A stretch of DNA of 64,000 nt from Brevibacterium sp. 'Marine'. Lineage in GTDB: Bacteria > Actinomycetota > Actinomycetes > Actinomycetales > Brevibacteriaceae. Made by a program: the position numbers and the translations under genes. A model generated the notes under the pieces. The model was not told where the DNA came from. It did not search any database and saw only the letters and a list, made by a program, of their open reading frames with translations. Below, one piece after another: positions 51,502 to 60,823 of this stretch; position 1 is the first letter of the stretch; each line of letters opens with the position of its first letter. The stretch is taken from the NCBI RefSeq assembly GCF_012844365.1, contig NZ_CP051626.1:3906001-3970000 (forward strand), read 5' to 3'.

Positions 51502-52977
51502 TCAGGCCAACATCAGGGTCGGGTCCTCCAGACCCCGTCCGACGTCGGCGAGGAACTTCGAGATGATCTCGCCATCGACGACACGGTGATCGGCGCTGAC
51601 CGACAGCGTGGTGATCTCACGCGGAACGATCTCGTCGCCCACCACCCACGGCTTCTTCCGCACCTGCCCGAACGCGAGGATCGCGGCCTCACCCGGATTG
51701 ATGATCGGCGTACCCGCATCGACTCCGAAGACGCCGACGTTCGTGATCGTGATCGTGCCCCCGGCCTGATCAGCCGGCGGTGTCTTGCCCGACCGCGCCA
51801 GAGCGGTGAGATCCTGAATGCCCTGTGCCAGTTCGCTCAGACCCATAGCCTGCGCGTTCTTGATGTTCGGCACGATGAGTCCGCGCGGGGTGGCGGCCGC
51901 GATGCCGAGATTGACGTACTTCTTCACGACGATCTCGTCGCCTTCGAGGCACGAGTTGATCCGCGGATTGCGTCCCACGGCCCACGCCACGGCCTTGGCG
52001 ACGATGAGCAGCGGCGAGACCTTCACATCCTCGCCGAGGAATTTCGTCGACTTCAGCCGGCGGACCATCGCCATCGTCTCGGTGACGTCGACGTCGAGGA
52101 ACTCGGTGACGTGCGGCATGGTGAATGCCGAATCGACCATGGCCTTGGCCATCATCTTCGTCACGCCCTTGAACGGGATCCGCTCTTCGAGCGCTGCCTG
52201 ATCACTCGCCGAGGCGGCCGCTGGTGCCGTGGCACCCGTGGTCGGCGCGGCCGTCCGGTTGGCGGCGGCGTGCACATCGTCGCGCGTGACGTCTCCGCGG
52301 GGACCGGTCGGGGTCACCTGGGACAGGTCGACACCGAGATCTTTCGCAAGCTTCCGCACGGGCGGCTTCGCCAGCGGCTTGCCCGGTGAGGCAGGAGCCG
52401 ATGCGGGCTGTGCTTGAGCCGCCGAAGCCGCAGCAGGAGCCGCTGCCGGTGCAGGCGGCGCAGCAGGTGCAGGCGGCGCGGCCGGTGCAGGTGCCGAAGC
52501 CGCTGGTGCCGGTGCGTCCGCGACCGGGGCCTGCGCAGCCGACGCTGCGGGAGCAGCGCCTGCGGCAGGGGCTGGGACGGGAGCGCCCTTGCGCGGACGA
52601 CGCTTCGACGACGCCTCCTTCGCTCCGTAACCGACGAGGGTGGCTCCGCCGTCGGCATCACCGGAGGCATCGGCCGATTCCTCGGCCGAACCGGAAGTCG
52701 GCGCACTGGCGGAGGCGGGAGCCGCCTCGGCGCCGGAATCATCTCCGCCGAAGCGGATGATCGGGGTGCCGACCTCGATGGTCTGGCCCTCATCGACCAG
52801 GAGGGCACCGACGGTGCCGGCCTGCGGGCTGGGCAGCTCGACGAGCGACTTCGCGGTCTCGATCTCGACGAGGATCTGGTTGACGGTGACGGTGTCGCCG
52901 GGGGCGACCTTCCACGCGACGATGTCGGCCTCGGTCAGGCCCTCACCGACGTCGGGAAGAGGAAATTCGAATGACAT
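51502..52977 (-). CDS. bkdB: Branched-chain 2-oxoacid dehydrogenase E2 (dihydrolipoyl acyltransferase)
   Basis: A 491-residue acyltransferase. One lipoyl domain (1-80) has Lys43 in [12 protein letters not shown]. An Ala/Pro linker (about 85-205) and the E1/E3-binding domain ([17 protein letters not shown]) follow, and then the catalytic domain with SADHRVVDG (His about 464) near the C-terminus. Order and E1 neighbours fit the branched-chain (Bkd) rather than pyruvate type, since actinobacterial pyruvate E1 is a single-chain AceE. The gene lies 18 bases after E1 beta. No E3 gene is nearby. Confidence 0.92.
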   Translation of the reverse strand: MSFEFPLPDVGEGLTEADIVAWKVAPGDTVTVNQILVEIETAKSLVELPSPQAGTVGALLVDEGQTIEVGTPIIRFGGDDSGAEAAPASASAPTSGSAEESADASGDADGGATLVGYGAKEASSKRRPRKGAPVPAPAAGAAPAASAAQAPVADAPAPAASAPAPAAPPAPAAPPAPAAAPAAASAAQAQPASAPASPGKPLAKPPVRKLAKDLGVDLSQVTPTGPRGDVTRDDVHAAANRTAAPTTGATAPAAASASDQAALEERIPFKGVTKMMAKAMVDSAFTMPHVTEFLDVDVTETMAMVRRLKSTKFLGEDVKVSPLLIVAKAVAWAVGRNPRINSCLEGDEIVVKKYVNLGIAAATPRGLIVPNIKNAQAMGLSELAQGIQDLTALARSGKTPPADQAGGTITITNVGVFGVDAGTPIINPGEAAILAFGQVRKKPWVVGDEIVPREITTLSVSADHRVVDGEIISKFLADVGRGLEDPTLMLA

Positions 52978-52995
52978 TCTTGACTCTCCTCGAAA

Positions 52996-53973
52996 TCAGT
53001 AGGACAGGGCCCGATCGACACCATCGAAGATGCGATCGAGGTCGGGCAGGTAGTGCTCTTCCATCCGCGAACCGGGGTACGGGGTGTGGTAGCCGCCGAC
53101 CCGGATGACCGGGGCTTCGAGGTTGAAGAAGCAGCGTTCGGTGATGCGCGCGGCGATCTCCGAACCCAGCCCCAAGAAGGTCGGTGCCTCGTGGGCGACG
53201 ACCAGTCGGCCGGTCTTCGTCACGGACTTCTCGATCGCGGTGAAGTCGATCGGGTTGAGACTGCGCAGGTCGATGAGTTCGACGCTCTTGCCCTCCTCGG
53301 CGGCCGCAGTGACCACGTCCTGCGCCGTCGGGACCAACGGCCCGTAGGCGACGAGGGTGACATCGGTGCCTTCGGACACGACGCGGGCGTCGTGCATGCC
53401 CAGCTCGCCGCGAACGGAGGTGTCGACGTCCCCGCGCATCCAGTAGCGACGCTTGGGTTCGAAGAACATCACCGGATCTTCGCTCTTGATCGCGTCCTGG
53501 ATCATCCAGTACGCGTCATGAGCGTTCGCCGGGGAGACGAGCCGCAGTCCCGCGTGGTGGGCGAACACCGTCTCGGGGCTCTCCGAGTGGTGCTCGGGTG
53601 AACCGATGCCGCCGCCGTAGGGCACGCGGATGACCAGGGGGATGTTCTCCTTGCCCAGGGTGCGGTTGTACAGCTTCGCCACCTGAGTGACGATCTGGTC
53701 GTATGCCGGGAAGATGAACGCGTCGAACTGGATCTCGATGACGGGACGGTAGCCGCGGATGGCCATGCCGATCGAGGTGCCGACGATGCCGGACTCGGCC
53801 AGCGGGGCATCGATGACGCGCTGCGGGCCGAAGTCCTTCTGCAGACCTTCGGTGACGCGGAAGACACCGCCGAGTTTGCCGATGTCCTCACCGATGAGGA
53901 CGACCTTCGGGTCGTCCTCCATGGCCTTGCGCATTCCGGCGGTGATCGCCTTCGAGAGGGGAAGTTTCTCCAT
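52996..53973 (-). CDS. bkdA2: 2-oxoacid dehydrogenase E1 component, beta subunit
   Basis: A 325-residue transketolase-like subunit that pairs with E1 alpha. Motifs include VVLIGEDIGKLGGVFRVTEGL, DAPLAESGIVGTSIGMAIRG, EIQFDAFIFPAYDQIV and VVAHEAPTFLGLGSEIAARI. The start overlaps the E1 alpha stop by one base (TGATG), so the two chains are made in equal amounts. Substrate class (branched-chain oxoacids) is inferred from family likeness and the operon. Confidence 0.94.
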   Translation of the reverse strand: MEKLPLSKAITAGMRKAMEDDPKVVLIGEDIGKLGGVFRVTEGLQKDFGPQRVIDAPLAESGIVGTSIGMAIRGYRPVIEIQFDAFIFPAYDQIVTQVAKLYNRTLGKENIPLVIRVPYGGGIGSPEHHSESPETVFAHHAGLRLVSPANAHDAYWMIQDAIKSEDPVMFFEPKRRYWMRGDVDTSVRGELGMHDARVVSEGTDVTLVAYGPLVPTAQDVVTAAAEEGKSVELIDLRSLNPIDFTAIEKSVTKTGRLVVAHEAPTFLGLGSEIAARITERCFFNLEAPVIRVGGYHTPYPGSRMEEHYLPDLDRIFDGVDRALSY

Positions 53974-55127
53974 CAGGCCTCACCCGCATCGGCGAACGAG
54001 GCCTGGTATGCCAGGAATTCGGCACGTTCCTCGTCGACGAGGGAGTGGGGTTCCGCGGTGACGTGCGCGAACATCTCGACGCCGTCGGGGTTCTCCATGG
54101 TCATGCAGTTGTGGCGGATGCGGGCGGCCAGGGTGTCGGCCTCGGCGTCCACCTCGGCGAAGAACTCGTCGCTGGTCTCGGTGTGCTTGTCCAGGTACGC
54201 CTTGAGGCGGGTGATCGGGTCGCGGTCCTCCCAGATCTCCTCTTCGGCCTTGTCCCGGTACTTCGTCGGATCATCGGCCGTGGTGTGGGCGCCGCGACGG
54301 TAGGTGAAGGCTTCGATGAGCATCGGACCGTGGCCCGCGCGCACGGAATCGAGGCTGGCACGGGCGACGGAGTACATCGCGATGATGTCGTTGCCGTCGA
54401 CGCGGATGCCAGGGACTCCGAATCCTTCGCCGCGGGTCGACAGCGGGGCTGCGGACTGGACGTGAGTCGGTTCGGAGATGGCCCACTGGTTGTTCTGGCA
54501 GAAGAACAGGACCGGGGCGTGGAAGGCCCCGGCGAAGGTCAGCGCCTCGGAGACATCGCCCTGCGAGGTCGCACCGTCGCCGAAGCAGGCGATGGAGACG
54601 GTGTCGCGTTCGATGTCGCCGGTGCCGACGTCACCGTCCATGGAGATGCCCATGGCGTAGCCGGTGGCGTGCAGGGCCTGCGAGCCGATGACGATGGTGT
54701 AGGTGTGGAACCGGTGCTCCTGCGGATCCCAGCCGCCGTGGTTCTGACCGCGGAAGATCGACAGCAGGGTTTCGGGTTCGACGCCGCGGGTGTAGGCGAG
54801 GCCGTGTTCGCGGTAGGTGGGGAAGACGAAGTCTTGGGGGCGAGCGGCTCGTCCCATGCCGATCTGGGCCGCTTCCTGCCCGAACAGAGGTGCCCACAGG
54901 CCCAACTGTCCCTGACGCTGCAGGGCAGCTCCTTCGGCATCGATGCGGCGAACCAGGACCATATCCCGGTAGAAGCCGCGCAGATCCTCATCGGTGAGTT
55001 CTGCGGCGAAGGCGTCGTACTCACCGGACTCGACGCGATTTCCGTCTTCGGTGAGCATCTGGATCATTCTGGGCTCCGAGGACTGACTGTGGGCAGCACC
55101 GGTTCCCACTGAAATGTTGGAGGTCAT
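53973..55127 (-). CDS. bkdA1: 2-oxoacid dehydrogenase E1 component, alpha subunit
   Basis: A 384-residue thiamine-diphosphate subunit. The TPP motif runs from CFGDGATSQGDVSEALTF to FFCQNNQWAIS, with the phospho-loop-like YRRGAHTTADDPTKYR after it. The N-terminal FYRDMVLVRRIDAEGAALQR is typical. The first 35 residues are not conserved. AAGGAG lies 7 bases before the ATG at 55127. It is the first gene of the E1alpha-E1beta-E2 operon and supports valine, leucine and isoleucine breakdown and branched fatty-acid primers. Confidence 0.94.
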   Translation of the reverse strand: MTSNISVGTGAAHSQSSEPRMIQMLTEDGNRVESGEYDAFAAELTDEDLRGFYRDMVLVRRIDAEGAALQRQGQLGLWAPLFGQEAAQIGMGRAARPQDFVFPTYREHGLAYTRGVEPETLLSIFRGQNHGGWDPQEHRFHTYTIVIGSQALHATGYAMGISMDGDVGTGDIERDTVSIACFGDGATSQGDVSEALTFAGAFHAPVLFFCQNNQWAISEPTHVQSAAPLSTRGEGFGVPGIRVDGNDIIAMYSVARASLDSVRAGHGPMLIEAFTYRRGAHTTADDPTKYRDKAEEEIWEDRDPITRLKAYLDKHTETSDEFFAEVDAEADTLAARIRHNCMTMENPDGVEMFAHVTAEPHSLVDEERAEFLAYQASFADAGEA

Positions 55128-55594
55128 TTCAGTTCTCCTTTGTTCGAGGTCCATCTTCACCGGAGGTGACCAGTGGTGGACCGTGTCCGTCGGGCAGGCC
55201 CTCGGATGTGAGAACTCGCCCTCGAGTGATCTGATTCACAGGTGGTATCACAATACCGAATCCACTCACTGCTTGCCACTCTCCCCATGCGGTTCGAGTA
55301 TCAAAAGTGCAGGTCAGGAACAGACTATGGCCCGAGCTCGACACATGTGGCCGAGTTCCAAAGCGCTGAGTGGACAATTGTCGATCTCGGCAGAGATGCT
55401 CCATCGTCCGACCAATGCACATCCGAGCACCGAGGCAGCACTTCGCCGGGAGGTCGAGTGCTGGTTTCGTCGGGTTCGTTCCCGCACCGAGGCGGCCCTC
55501 CGGCACGCAGTCGGTTTCGGGTTCGGTCGGGTCCGTTCGCGCACCGAGGCGGCCCATCGTGTCGATGCCGAGCGCCGCACCCGTCCGACCGAGT
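55128..55594. other. Intergenic region with 57-bp repeat array
   Basis: No gene is convincing in these 467 bases. The right part is the 57-bp repeat array; the left part (55190-55320) is less GC-rich and should hold the bkd promoter. Open frames through the repeats exist on both strands because the period is a multiple of three, but they lack plausible starts. Confidence 0.55.
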
Positions 55595-55597
55595 TCA
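55427..55597. repeat. Three-unit 57-bp tandem repeat
   Basis: GCACCGAGGC begins units at 55427, 55484 and 55541, exactly 57 bases apart. Units 1 and 2 also share a later TTTCG-GTCGGGT-CGTTC part; unit 3 is diverged. The array ends at the stop of the hydrolase gene at 55595. The same core occurs at 46278. Confidence 0.75.
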
Positions 55598-57112
55598 GTG
55601 TCGCTTTCGCTTGCCCTGGTAGTCGCGAGTATTGGCGAGGTCCCCGGTGAAGAAGCCCGAATTCTTCGACGTGAAGCGGTCGAAGGCGGGATTCCCGGCT
55701 CTGAGCAGAAGCCCGATCGAAGCAGAGTAGGCAACGGAGGAATGCGCCGCCCCGGCCGAGGCGAACATCTCATCGAGTTCGGCATCGGTCTTGTCCGCGA
55801 GCTCGGGGACTCTGCGCAATTCATCGGGGTCATAGTCGACGGTGACCGTCGACCAGTTCTTCGTCGCCGGGTTCTCGTTGCCGTCGAGATCGGGCACGAG
55901 GTCCTGTTCGTGTTCGATCGAGAGCACGTCGATTCCCTCATCGATGGCGAAGTCGGAGACCGGAGCCCCCACCGTCATCAGTGCCGTGACGTTGACATCG
56001 TCGAGGAAGGCCGGGTCCGCGGCCAGAGAACCTGCGGTGATCCCTCCCTGCGAGTAGCCGACGAGCATGACCTCGGCGTCGGGCCCGATACCGGCGTCGG
56101 CGATCGCCTGGCGCACCATTTCGCGCATCACGGTGTCGTTGCCGGCCATCCCCTGCACGTTCGTCGTCAGGTCGGTCGTATTGTCTCCCGACTTCGGCGA
56201 CCAATCCGTGGTGGCCGGCACGTAGACGATATAGCAGGTCGTCCCACCGGGTCCGACGATCTCCTCGATGCGGACCTGTCCGGAGTCGGCTCCGCGGTGG
56301 CAGTTCGCTTCGCGGATGAAGAGGTCGTCGACATCACGGGGCGGCTCTTCGTGCGGCGGCGTCAGCCCTTTCGCCCTCCACACCTCGACATCGGAGGGCA
56401 GCAGCAGTCCGAACGCATTCGCACCGGCCAGGACCCAGATCGTCATCGACGTCGAATCGTGCGGCCAGAACGCGTGGTCGCCTTCGGAGTCGAGGACGAA
56501 CGGAGGCAGCCCGAGGAATCCGACGACGAAGCCCGGCAGCACGTGCTCGATGACGGCTCCCGTGACATCGGACTGTTCGAACACGAACGTGATCAGCGCT
56601 TCCTTCGCTTTCGCCTTCGTCTTGCCCAGGTCGATGCCGAACTGTTTGGTGATGACATCATCGAGTCCGGTCACGTCGAGGATCTTGGTGACGACGACGA
56701 CCTGAGCCCCGACCACGAGTGCGACGGGAATGATGACAGGCAGGCTGAGAGCGATGACGCGGCCGGTCGCGTAGCCGAGAGCGTCGAGCAGTCCGCCGAA
56801 GACTTCGCTGAGGCCCTTCTCCGCCTGACGGTAGGCGAAGGCGGCGGTCCGAACGGCGAGCAGTGTCGCCTCGAGCTCGAGCACCGAGGCGGTCAGCTGG
56901 CTGTGGAATCGGATCCGGCAGGCATCGAGGTTGAGCGCTGTCACGGGAGCCGGGACCTGGGTGAGCAGGGTCGCGAGATCGAAGTCTCCGACAGCTGCTT
57001 CGACGGACAGATCGCCGATGTCCGTGATGACGGTCTGCAGTGCGTCCGCGTTGCCATCGGCGCGTTCGTCGACGGTGATCCGCCCGCCGCCGCGCGTCAT
57101 CGAATCGATCAT
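55595..57112 (-). CDS. Alpha/beta hydrolase with helical N-terminus, ESX-like cassette
   Basis: A 505-residue protein in three parts. Residues 35-110 are helical and resemble WXG100/ESX-type domains (LLAVRTAAFAYRQAEKG). Residues 115-145 are strongly hydrophobic (VIALSLPVIIPVALVVGAQV). The C-terminal half is a lipase-like alpha/beta hydrolase with Ser354 in VGYSQGGI, Asp near 404-408 and His457 in GAAHSSVAY. No classical signal peptide is present. The ATG at 57112 overlaps the gene upstream by ATGA, and a small WXG-like gene begins the operon. The set resembles secreted hydrolase effectors of type VII systems; no ESX core gene is in the window. Substrate unknown. Confidence 0.8.
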   Translation of the reverse strand: MIDSMTRGGGRITVDERADGNADALQTVITDIGDLSVEAAVGDFDLATLLTQVPAPVTALNLDACRIRFHSQLTASVLELEATLLAVRTAAFAYRQAEKGLSEVFGGLLDALGYATGRVIALSLPVIIPVALVVGAQVVVVTKILDVTGLDDVITKQFGIDLGKTKAKAKEALITFVFEQSDVTGAVIEHVLPGFVVGFLGLPPFVLDSEGDHAFWPHDSTSMTIWVLAGANAFGLLLPSDVEVWRAKGLTPPHEEPPRDVDDLFIREANCHRGADSGQVRIEEIVGPGGTTCYIVYVPATTDWSPKSGDNTTDLTTNVQGMAGNDTVMREMVRQAIADAGIGPDAEVMLVGYSQGGITAGSLAADPAFLDDVNVTALMTVGAPVSDFAIDEGIDVLSIEHEQDLVPDLDGNENPATKNWSTVTVDYDPDELRRVPELADKTDAELDEMFASAGAAHSSVAYSASIGLLLRAGNPAFDRFTSKNSGFFTGDLANTRDYQGKRKRH

Positions 57113-57849
57113 TGCGGGCCTTTCGCAACCCCTGCCGTCAGTGTCCGTGTGAGCACGGCGCTCAGCAGCGTCCGCACCGCCGCATCTCCTGCAGCGACGT
57201 CGTCATCGACGGTGACGGAATCGCCGTCGCGCTCGATGACCGGCCGGAACCACGTCCCGCCCTTTCGGCGGAGGAATTCCAGCCCCGTGGCTCCCTGTCC
57301 GCACGCCCAGCTGAGCGTGAGCACGCAGTCCTGTTCGACGAGCTCGGCGAGATCCTCGACGACGTGCCCGATCCGTCCCGGTTCGATCCGGCGCAGCAGC
57401 TGGTGCTGCGCGAAATCCTCAAGTCCCTCCCCCTGCAGTGCCAAGATCGCGTGACCGACACCCGGCCCGAGGCACAGCGCCAGGTGAACGGTTTCGGTTC
57501 CCGATGACACGACAACGCTGATGCGCGTGCTCACCCGATTGAGTTCGGAGGCGAATCCTCGCAGCCAGGCGGTGAGCACATCGAGATCCCGTTTCGCGCC
57601 TCCACCGCCCTCGGCCTTTCCCGGGGCCGCGGCGAGAGTTCCCGTACCTGCGCCGACCGATTCCGGGGCGCCGCTGCCCCGCCCCACCTCCGCCGAGGCG
57701 GAAGGACAGTCCCGTTCGATCCGGCGCGGGAGCAGGTCGGGCGGCCAGAGCCGACGCAGCCGTTCGGGCAGCCGGGTGATCCGGTCGAGGTCGACGACGA
57801 TCCAACTGTCGATCCCTGCTGTCTCACGTGCGGCGGGGCGGGCGTTCAC
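57109..57849 (-). CDS. Unknown protein, possibly EspG-like chaperone
   Basis: A 246-residue cytosolic protein. An N-terminal part (1-50, basic), a Gly/Ala-rich linker (55-85), and a folded part (about 88-240) of alternating strands and helices can be seen. SVVVSSGTETVHLALCLG and FRPVIERDGDSVTVDDD are strand-like, and the end is helical (VRTLLSAVLTRTL). Size, layout and place between a WXG-like and an effector-like gene recall EspG-type ESX chaperones, but no diagnostic motif is seen. The start GTG overlaps the WXG-like stop (GTGA), the stop overlaps the hydrolase start (ATGA). Confidence 0.7.
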   Translation of the reverse strand: MNARPAARETAGIDSWIVVDLDRITRLPERLRRLWPPDLLPRRIERDCPSASAEVGRGSGAPESVGAGTGTLAAAPGKAEGGGGAKRDLDVLTAWLRGFASELNRVSTRISVVVSSGTETVHLALCLGPGVGHAILALQGEGLEDFAQHQLLRRIEPGRIGHVVEDLAELVEQDCVLTLSWACGQGATGLEFLRRKGGTWFRPVIERDGDSVTVDDDVAAGDAAVRTLLSAVLTRTLTAGVAKGPQ

Positions 57850-58091
57850 AGTTGGATCCGCCCGCCTGCCGACACGACCTGCAGGTGGAGGTCGTACGCC
57901 TCGGCGAGCTTCTCCGCCCGCTCACCCAGCCGGTCGATCGATTCCGCGCATGAGGCCACCCGGTCATCGAACAGCTTTCCTGCTGGGGAATCCCATCCGT
58001 CGATCCGGCGGCAGCTCTGCGCCAGGGAGTGCAGCACCTCCGCTCGCCGTCTCCACTGCTCGCGATTGCGCTCCAACTCATCCGTGATCAT
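57846..58091 (-). CDS. Small helical WXG100-like protein
   Basis: An 81-residue protein predicted as a helical hairpin: residues 3-29 and 36-69 are helices around a turn with GWDSPAGKLFDDRV. This is a W-x-S/G turn and SPAG-F pattern like that of actinobacterial WXG100 relatives. It is slightly shorter than the usual 95-100. GGAGGG lies upstream of the ATG at 58091. It is the first gene of the three-gene operon and may be a partner or targeting subunit for the hydrolase. Confidence 0.72.
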   Translation of the reverse strand: MITDELERNREQWRRRAEVLHSLAQSCRRIDGWDSPAGKLFDDRVASCAESIDRLGERAEKLAEAYDLHLQVVSAGGRIQL

Positions 58092-58342
58092 GCCTCAGCC
58101 CTCCCGCCTGTCCGTCCGGCATCCGTGCCCGAATCCCTCGACCGTAGGAGGCCCCAGCACGGGAGAGGAAGCCTCGATTTCGGGCCTGGGGAAGAGCCTC
58201 GAGCGTCCACAGGGCCGTGATGTCGAAGTCACCACGGAATCCACAGGGGACGATGCTCGAGTCCCGTCCGCCTCCCGCGCCTACCGGCCGGTAGTCCCGG
58301 ACGGGTGCCGACCCGATTCGCCGCTCATGAGAAAATGAGGGC

Positions 58343-59776
58343 ATGCCGACTGTTTCCCTTGCCGAAATCTCGCCCGCCATCGCTCTCGGACCGCTTGATG
58401 GTCGCTATCGCAAAGACACCGCTGACCTCGTCGATCACCTCTCCGAGGCGGCTCTCAACCGCAATCGCATCACGGTGGAGATCGAATGGTTCATCCACCT
58501 CGCACAGAACTCGGTGATCGAGGGTGTACGCACCCTCACCCCCGATGAGGTCGACGGACTGCGCGCTTTCGCCGCCGACTTCGACGCCGACACCATCGCC
58601 ACGCTGGCCGCTCATGAAGCCGTCACCGTCCATGACGTCAAGGCCGTCGAATACACAATCAAAGAAGCACTAGTGACGATCGGTGCCGAGGATCTCGGCG
58701 AGCTCGTCCACTTCTGCTGCACGTCCGAAGACATCAACAACCTGTCCTGGGCGCTCGGCATCAAGGGTGCCACCGAACAGGTGTGGTTGCCGCGGGCCAA
58801 GGCTCTCATCGACGCTCTCGCCGAGTCCGCCACGGAACTGGCCGAGGTTCCGATGCTCGCCCACACTCATGGTCAGCCGGCCACACCGACGACGATGGGC
58901 AAGGAACTCGCGGTCTTCGTCCACCGACTCCGCCGCCAGTACGAACGCATCGCCGCCACCGAGTTCCTCGGCAAGATCAACGGCGCCACGGGCACCTATT
59001 CGGCGCATCTGGCGGCTGTGCCGGGAGCCGACTGGCCGCAGATCGCCCGCACCTTCGTCGAAGACCGTCTCGGGCTGACCTTCAACCCTCTGACGACTCA
59101 GATCGAGTCCCACGACTGGAACGCCGAACTGTTCGCCGATCTCGCTCGGTTCAATCGGATCGCCCACAATCTGGCCACCGATATGTGGACCTACATCTCG
59201 ATGAACTACTTCAAGCAGATCCCCGTCGCCGGTGCGACCGGTTCGTCGACGATGCCGCACAAGGTCAATCCGATCCGGTTCGAGAACGCCGAAGCCAACC
59301 TCGAACTCTCCTGTGCTCTTCTCGATTCCCTGGGCTCGACGCTGGTCACTTCTCGGATGCAGCGCGACCTCACCGACTCGACCTCACAGCGCAACATCGG
59401 TGTCGCATTCGGCCACTCGGTTCTCGCGCTCAACAATCTGGTCAAAGGCCTCGGAGCCCTCGCCATCAACGAGGAGGCACTGGCCGCCGACCTCGACGGC
59501 AACTGGGAGGTCCTCGGTGAAGCCGTTCAGTCGGTCATGCGCGCCGCCGGACTGCAGGGTGTGCCGGGAATGGACAATCCGTACGAAACGCTCAAGGAAC
59601 TCACTCGCGGCAAGCGCATCAACCAGGCCGATCTGCAGACGTTCGTCGACGGTCTCGGGCTGCCCGAGGAGCGCGCCGAACTGCTCAAGGCTCTGACACC
59701 TGCCACCTACACCGGTGTCGCGGCTCAGCTCGCTGAGTCCGAGGTCGCGGACTGGAAGGCCGTCAGCGAGGGCTGA
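58343..59776 (+). CDS. purB: Adenylosuccinate lyase
   Basis: A 477-residue fumarase/aspartase-superfamily enzyme acting twice in purine synthesis. The signature loop is GSSTMPHKVNPIRFENAEAN near residue 298. The N-terminal LGPLDGRYRKDT and the HDVKAVEYTIKE block (about residue 95) place it in the long E. coli-type PurB group. FTSEDI-like HFCCTSEDINN and MLAHTHGQPATPTTMG are also typical. It stands alone on the plus strand. Confidence 0.95.
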   Translation: MPTVSLAEISPAIALGPLDGRYRKDTADLVDHLSEAALNRNRITVEIEWFIHLAQNSVIEGVRTLTPDEVDGLRAFAADFDADTIATLAAHEAVTVHDVKAVEYTIKEALVTIGAEDLGELVHFCCTSEDINNLSWALGIKGATEQVWLPRAKALIDALAESATELAEVPMLAHTHGQPATPTTMGKELAVFVHRLRRQYERIAATEFLGKINGATGTYSAHLAAVPGADWPQIARTFVEDRLGLTFNPLTTQIESHDWNAELFADLARFNRIAHNLATDMWTYISMNYFKQIPVAGATGSSTMPHKVNPIRFENAEANLELSCALLDSLGSTLVTSRMQRDLTDSTSQRNIGVAFGHSVLALNNLVKGLGALAINEEALAADLDGNWEVLGEAVQSVMRAAGLQGVPGMDNPYETLKELTRGKRINQADLQTFVDGLGLPEERAELLKALTPATYTGVAAQLAESEVADWKAVSEG

Positions 59777-59801
59777 ACCACGACGCTGACGACGCATCGA
59801 A

Positions 59802-59829
59802 GCCGGTCGTCCGAATTCGGAAGACCGGC
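59802..59829. terminator. Hairpin between convergent purB and lipoprotein genes
   Basis: GCCGGTC pairs with GACCGGC around a loop that itself contains the palindrome TCCGAATTCGGA. It lies 26 bases after the purB stop. Moderate strength. Confidence 0.5.
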
Positions 59830-59844
59830 CTCGCTTCTCGAGGG

Positions 59845-60657
59845 TCAGACGGACGGGATGTCGAAGGTCGTCGTGAACTCGGGGACCTTCTCGTCGGTTC
59901 CCATCACCTTCCCGGCGCCGCGTTCGTAGCGGATCGTGTAGGTGTCCTGCTTCTCATTCGGAACATAGGCGAGCCAGCCTTGGTGGGTTCCGCCGTCGCG
60001 GCGAGACACATCTTCGAAGGGTTCGAATCCGGCGGCCCGCATCTCGGCTTCGAGGCCGTCGGTCTGGTCGTAGCGGAAATCCGCACCCCCGTCTTCGGAG
60101 ATCTTGAACGCTCCGGACTGGATGAGTCCGCTGTATTTCTTGCCCGGGGTGATCTTGACTTCGAGAAGGACGACTTCGCCGCCGAGTTCGATCGCCGAGG
60201 CCCTCTTGGACGACTCGAAGTTCCGCACCGCCGAGAGCACCTCGATCTTGTCCTGCATCTCCGGGTCCTCGAAGCTTTCACCGATACTGACCTGGCCCTG
60301 ACTGCCGGACGACGACCCCGAATCCGACCCGGTGGACCCGTCGGCGGACGAGGTCGACGACGACGAGGAGTTCGAGGCCGACTGATCGGAACTCGAGTCC
60401 TGCCCGCCGGCCTGGTCCTCGCTGTTCTTGTCGGCACTCGGCTCCTGCCCGTTCTCATCGCCCTGATCCTGACCATTCTGGTCCTGACCGCCGTTCTGGT
60501 CCTGACCGTCCTGGCCCTGACCGTCGGCGTTCGACTGCTCGCCGGTCTGGCCCTGGTCGGGCTGGACGACCTGGCTGATGAGCGAGCAGCCCGAGAAGGC
60601 GAGGGTACAGCTGAGCAGGGCCGCAGCGGTGAAGGTGGCACGCTTCATGCGTTTCAT
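59845..60657 (-). CDS. Lipoprotein with Gln/Gly/Asp-rich linker and DUF4352-like domain
   Basis: A 270-residue exported lipoprotein. The lipobox is TLAFSGCSLI. Residues 30-130 are a low-complexity linker of DQNGQDQ repeats and then a Ser-rich run. Residues 135-270 form a beta-rich domain (VVLLEVKITPGKKYSGL, GWLAYVPNEKQDTYTIRYE) like the DUF4352/telokin-type domain of many Gram-positive lipoproteins. AAGGAG lies before the ATG at 60657. It may act as a surface or envelope stress protein, but no role is shown. It stands alone. Confidence 0.85.
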   Translation of the reverse strand: MKRMKRATFTAAALLSCTLAFSGCSLISQVVQPDQGQTGEQSNADGQGQDGQDQNGGQDQNGQDQGDENGQEPSADKNSEDQAGGQDSSSDQSASNSSSSSTSSADGSTGSDSGSSSGSQGQVSIGESFEDPEMQDKIEVLSAVRNFESSKRASAIELGGEVVLLEVKITPGKKYSGLIQSGAFKISEDGGADFRYDQTDGLEAEMRAAGFEPFEDVSRRDGGTHQGWLAYVPNEKQDTYTIRYERGAGKVMGTDEKVPEFTTTFDIPSV

Positions 60658-60823
60658 GGTGACTCCTTGATCGGTCTCTCGCATTCGGAAGCAGGTCGCC
60701 CGAATGCGTGTTCTGAAACCAATCTATGAGCTCGTCGCGGCCGAGATGTGTGCAGCGTGTGGCAGAACGGCAACGTCTGTCACCGATCCGCCGCAGCCCC
60801 CGAACAGCCGCCCGGCCACGTCC

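Noticed and set aside
55427..55597. Possible CRISPR array
   Set aside because: Units are contiguous 57-bp repeats without unique spacers, only three in number, and no cas gene is present.
55370..57454. Plus-strand open frame of 694 codons antisense to the hydrolase gene
   Set aside because: It is a codon-position shadow of the minus-strand genes: no ribosome site, no conserved motif, composition rich in Arg/Gly/Asp/His typical of antisense frames in high-GC DNA. The minus strand has a lipase active site and coupled starts.
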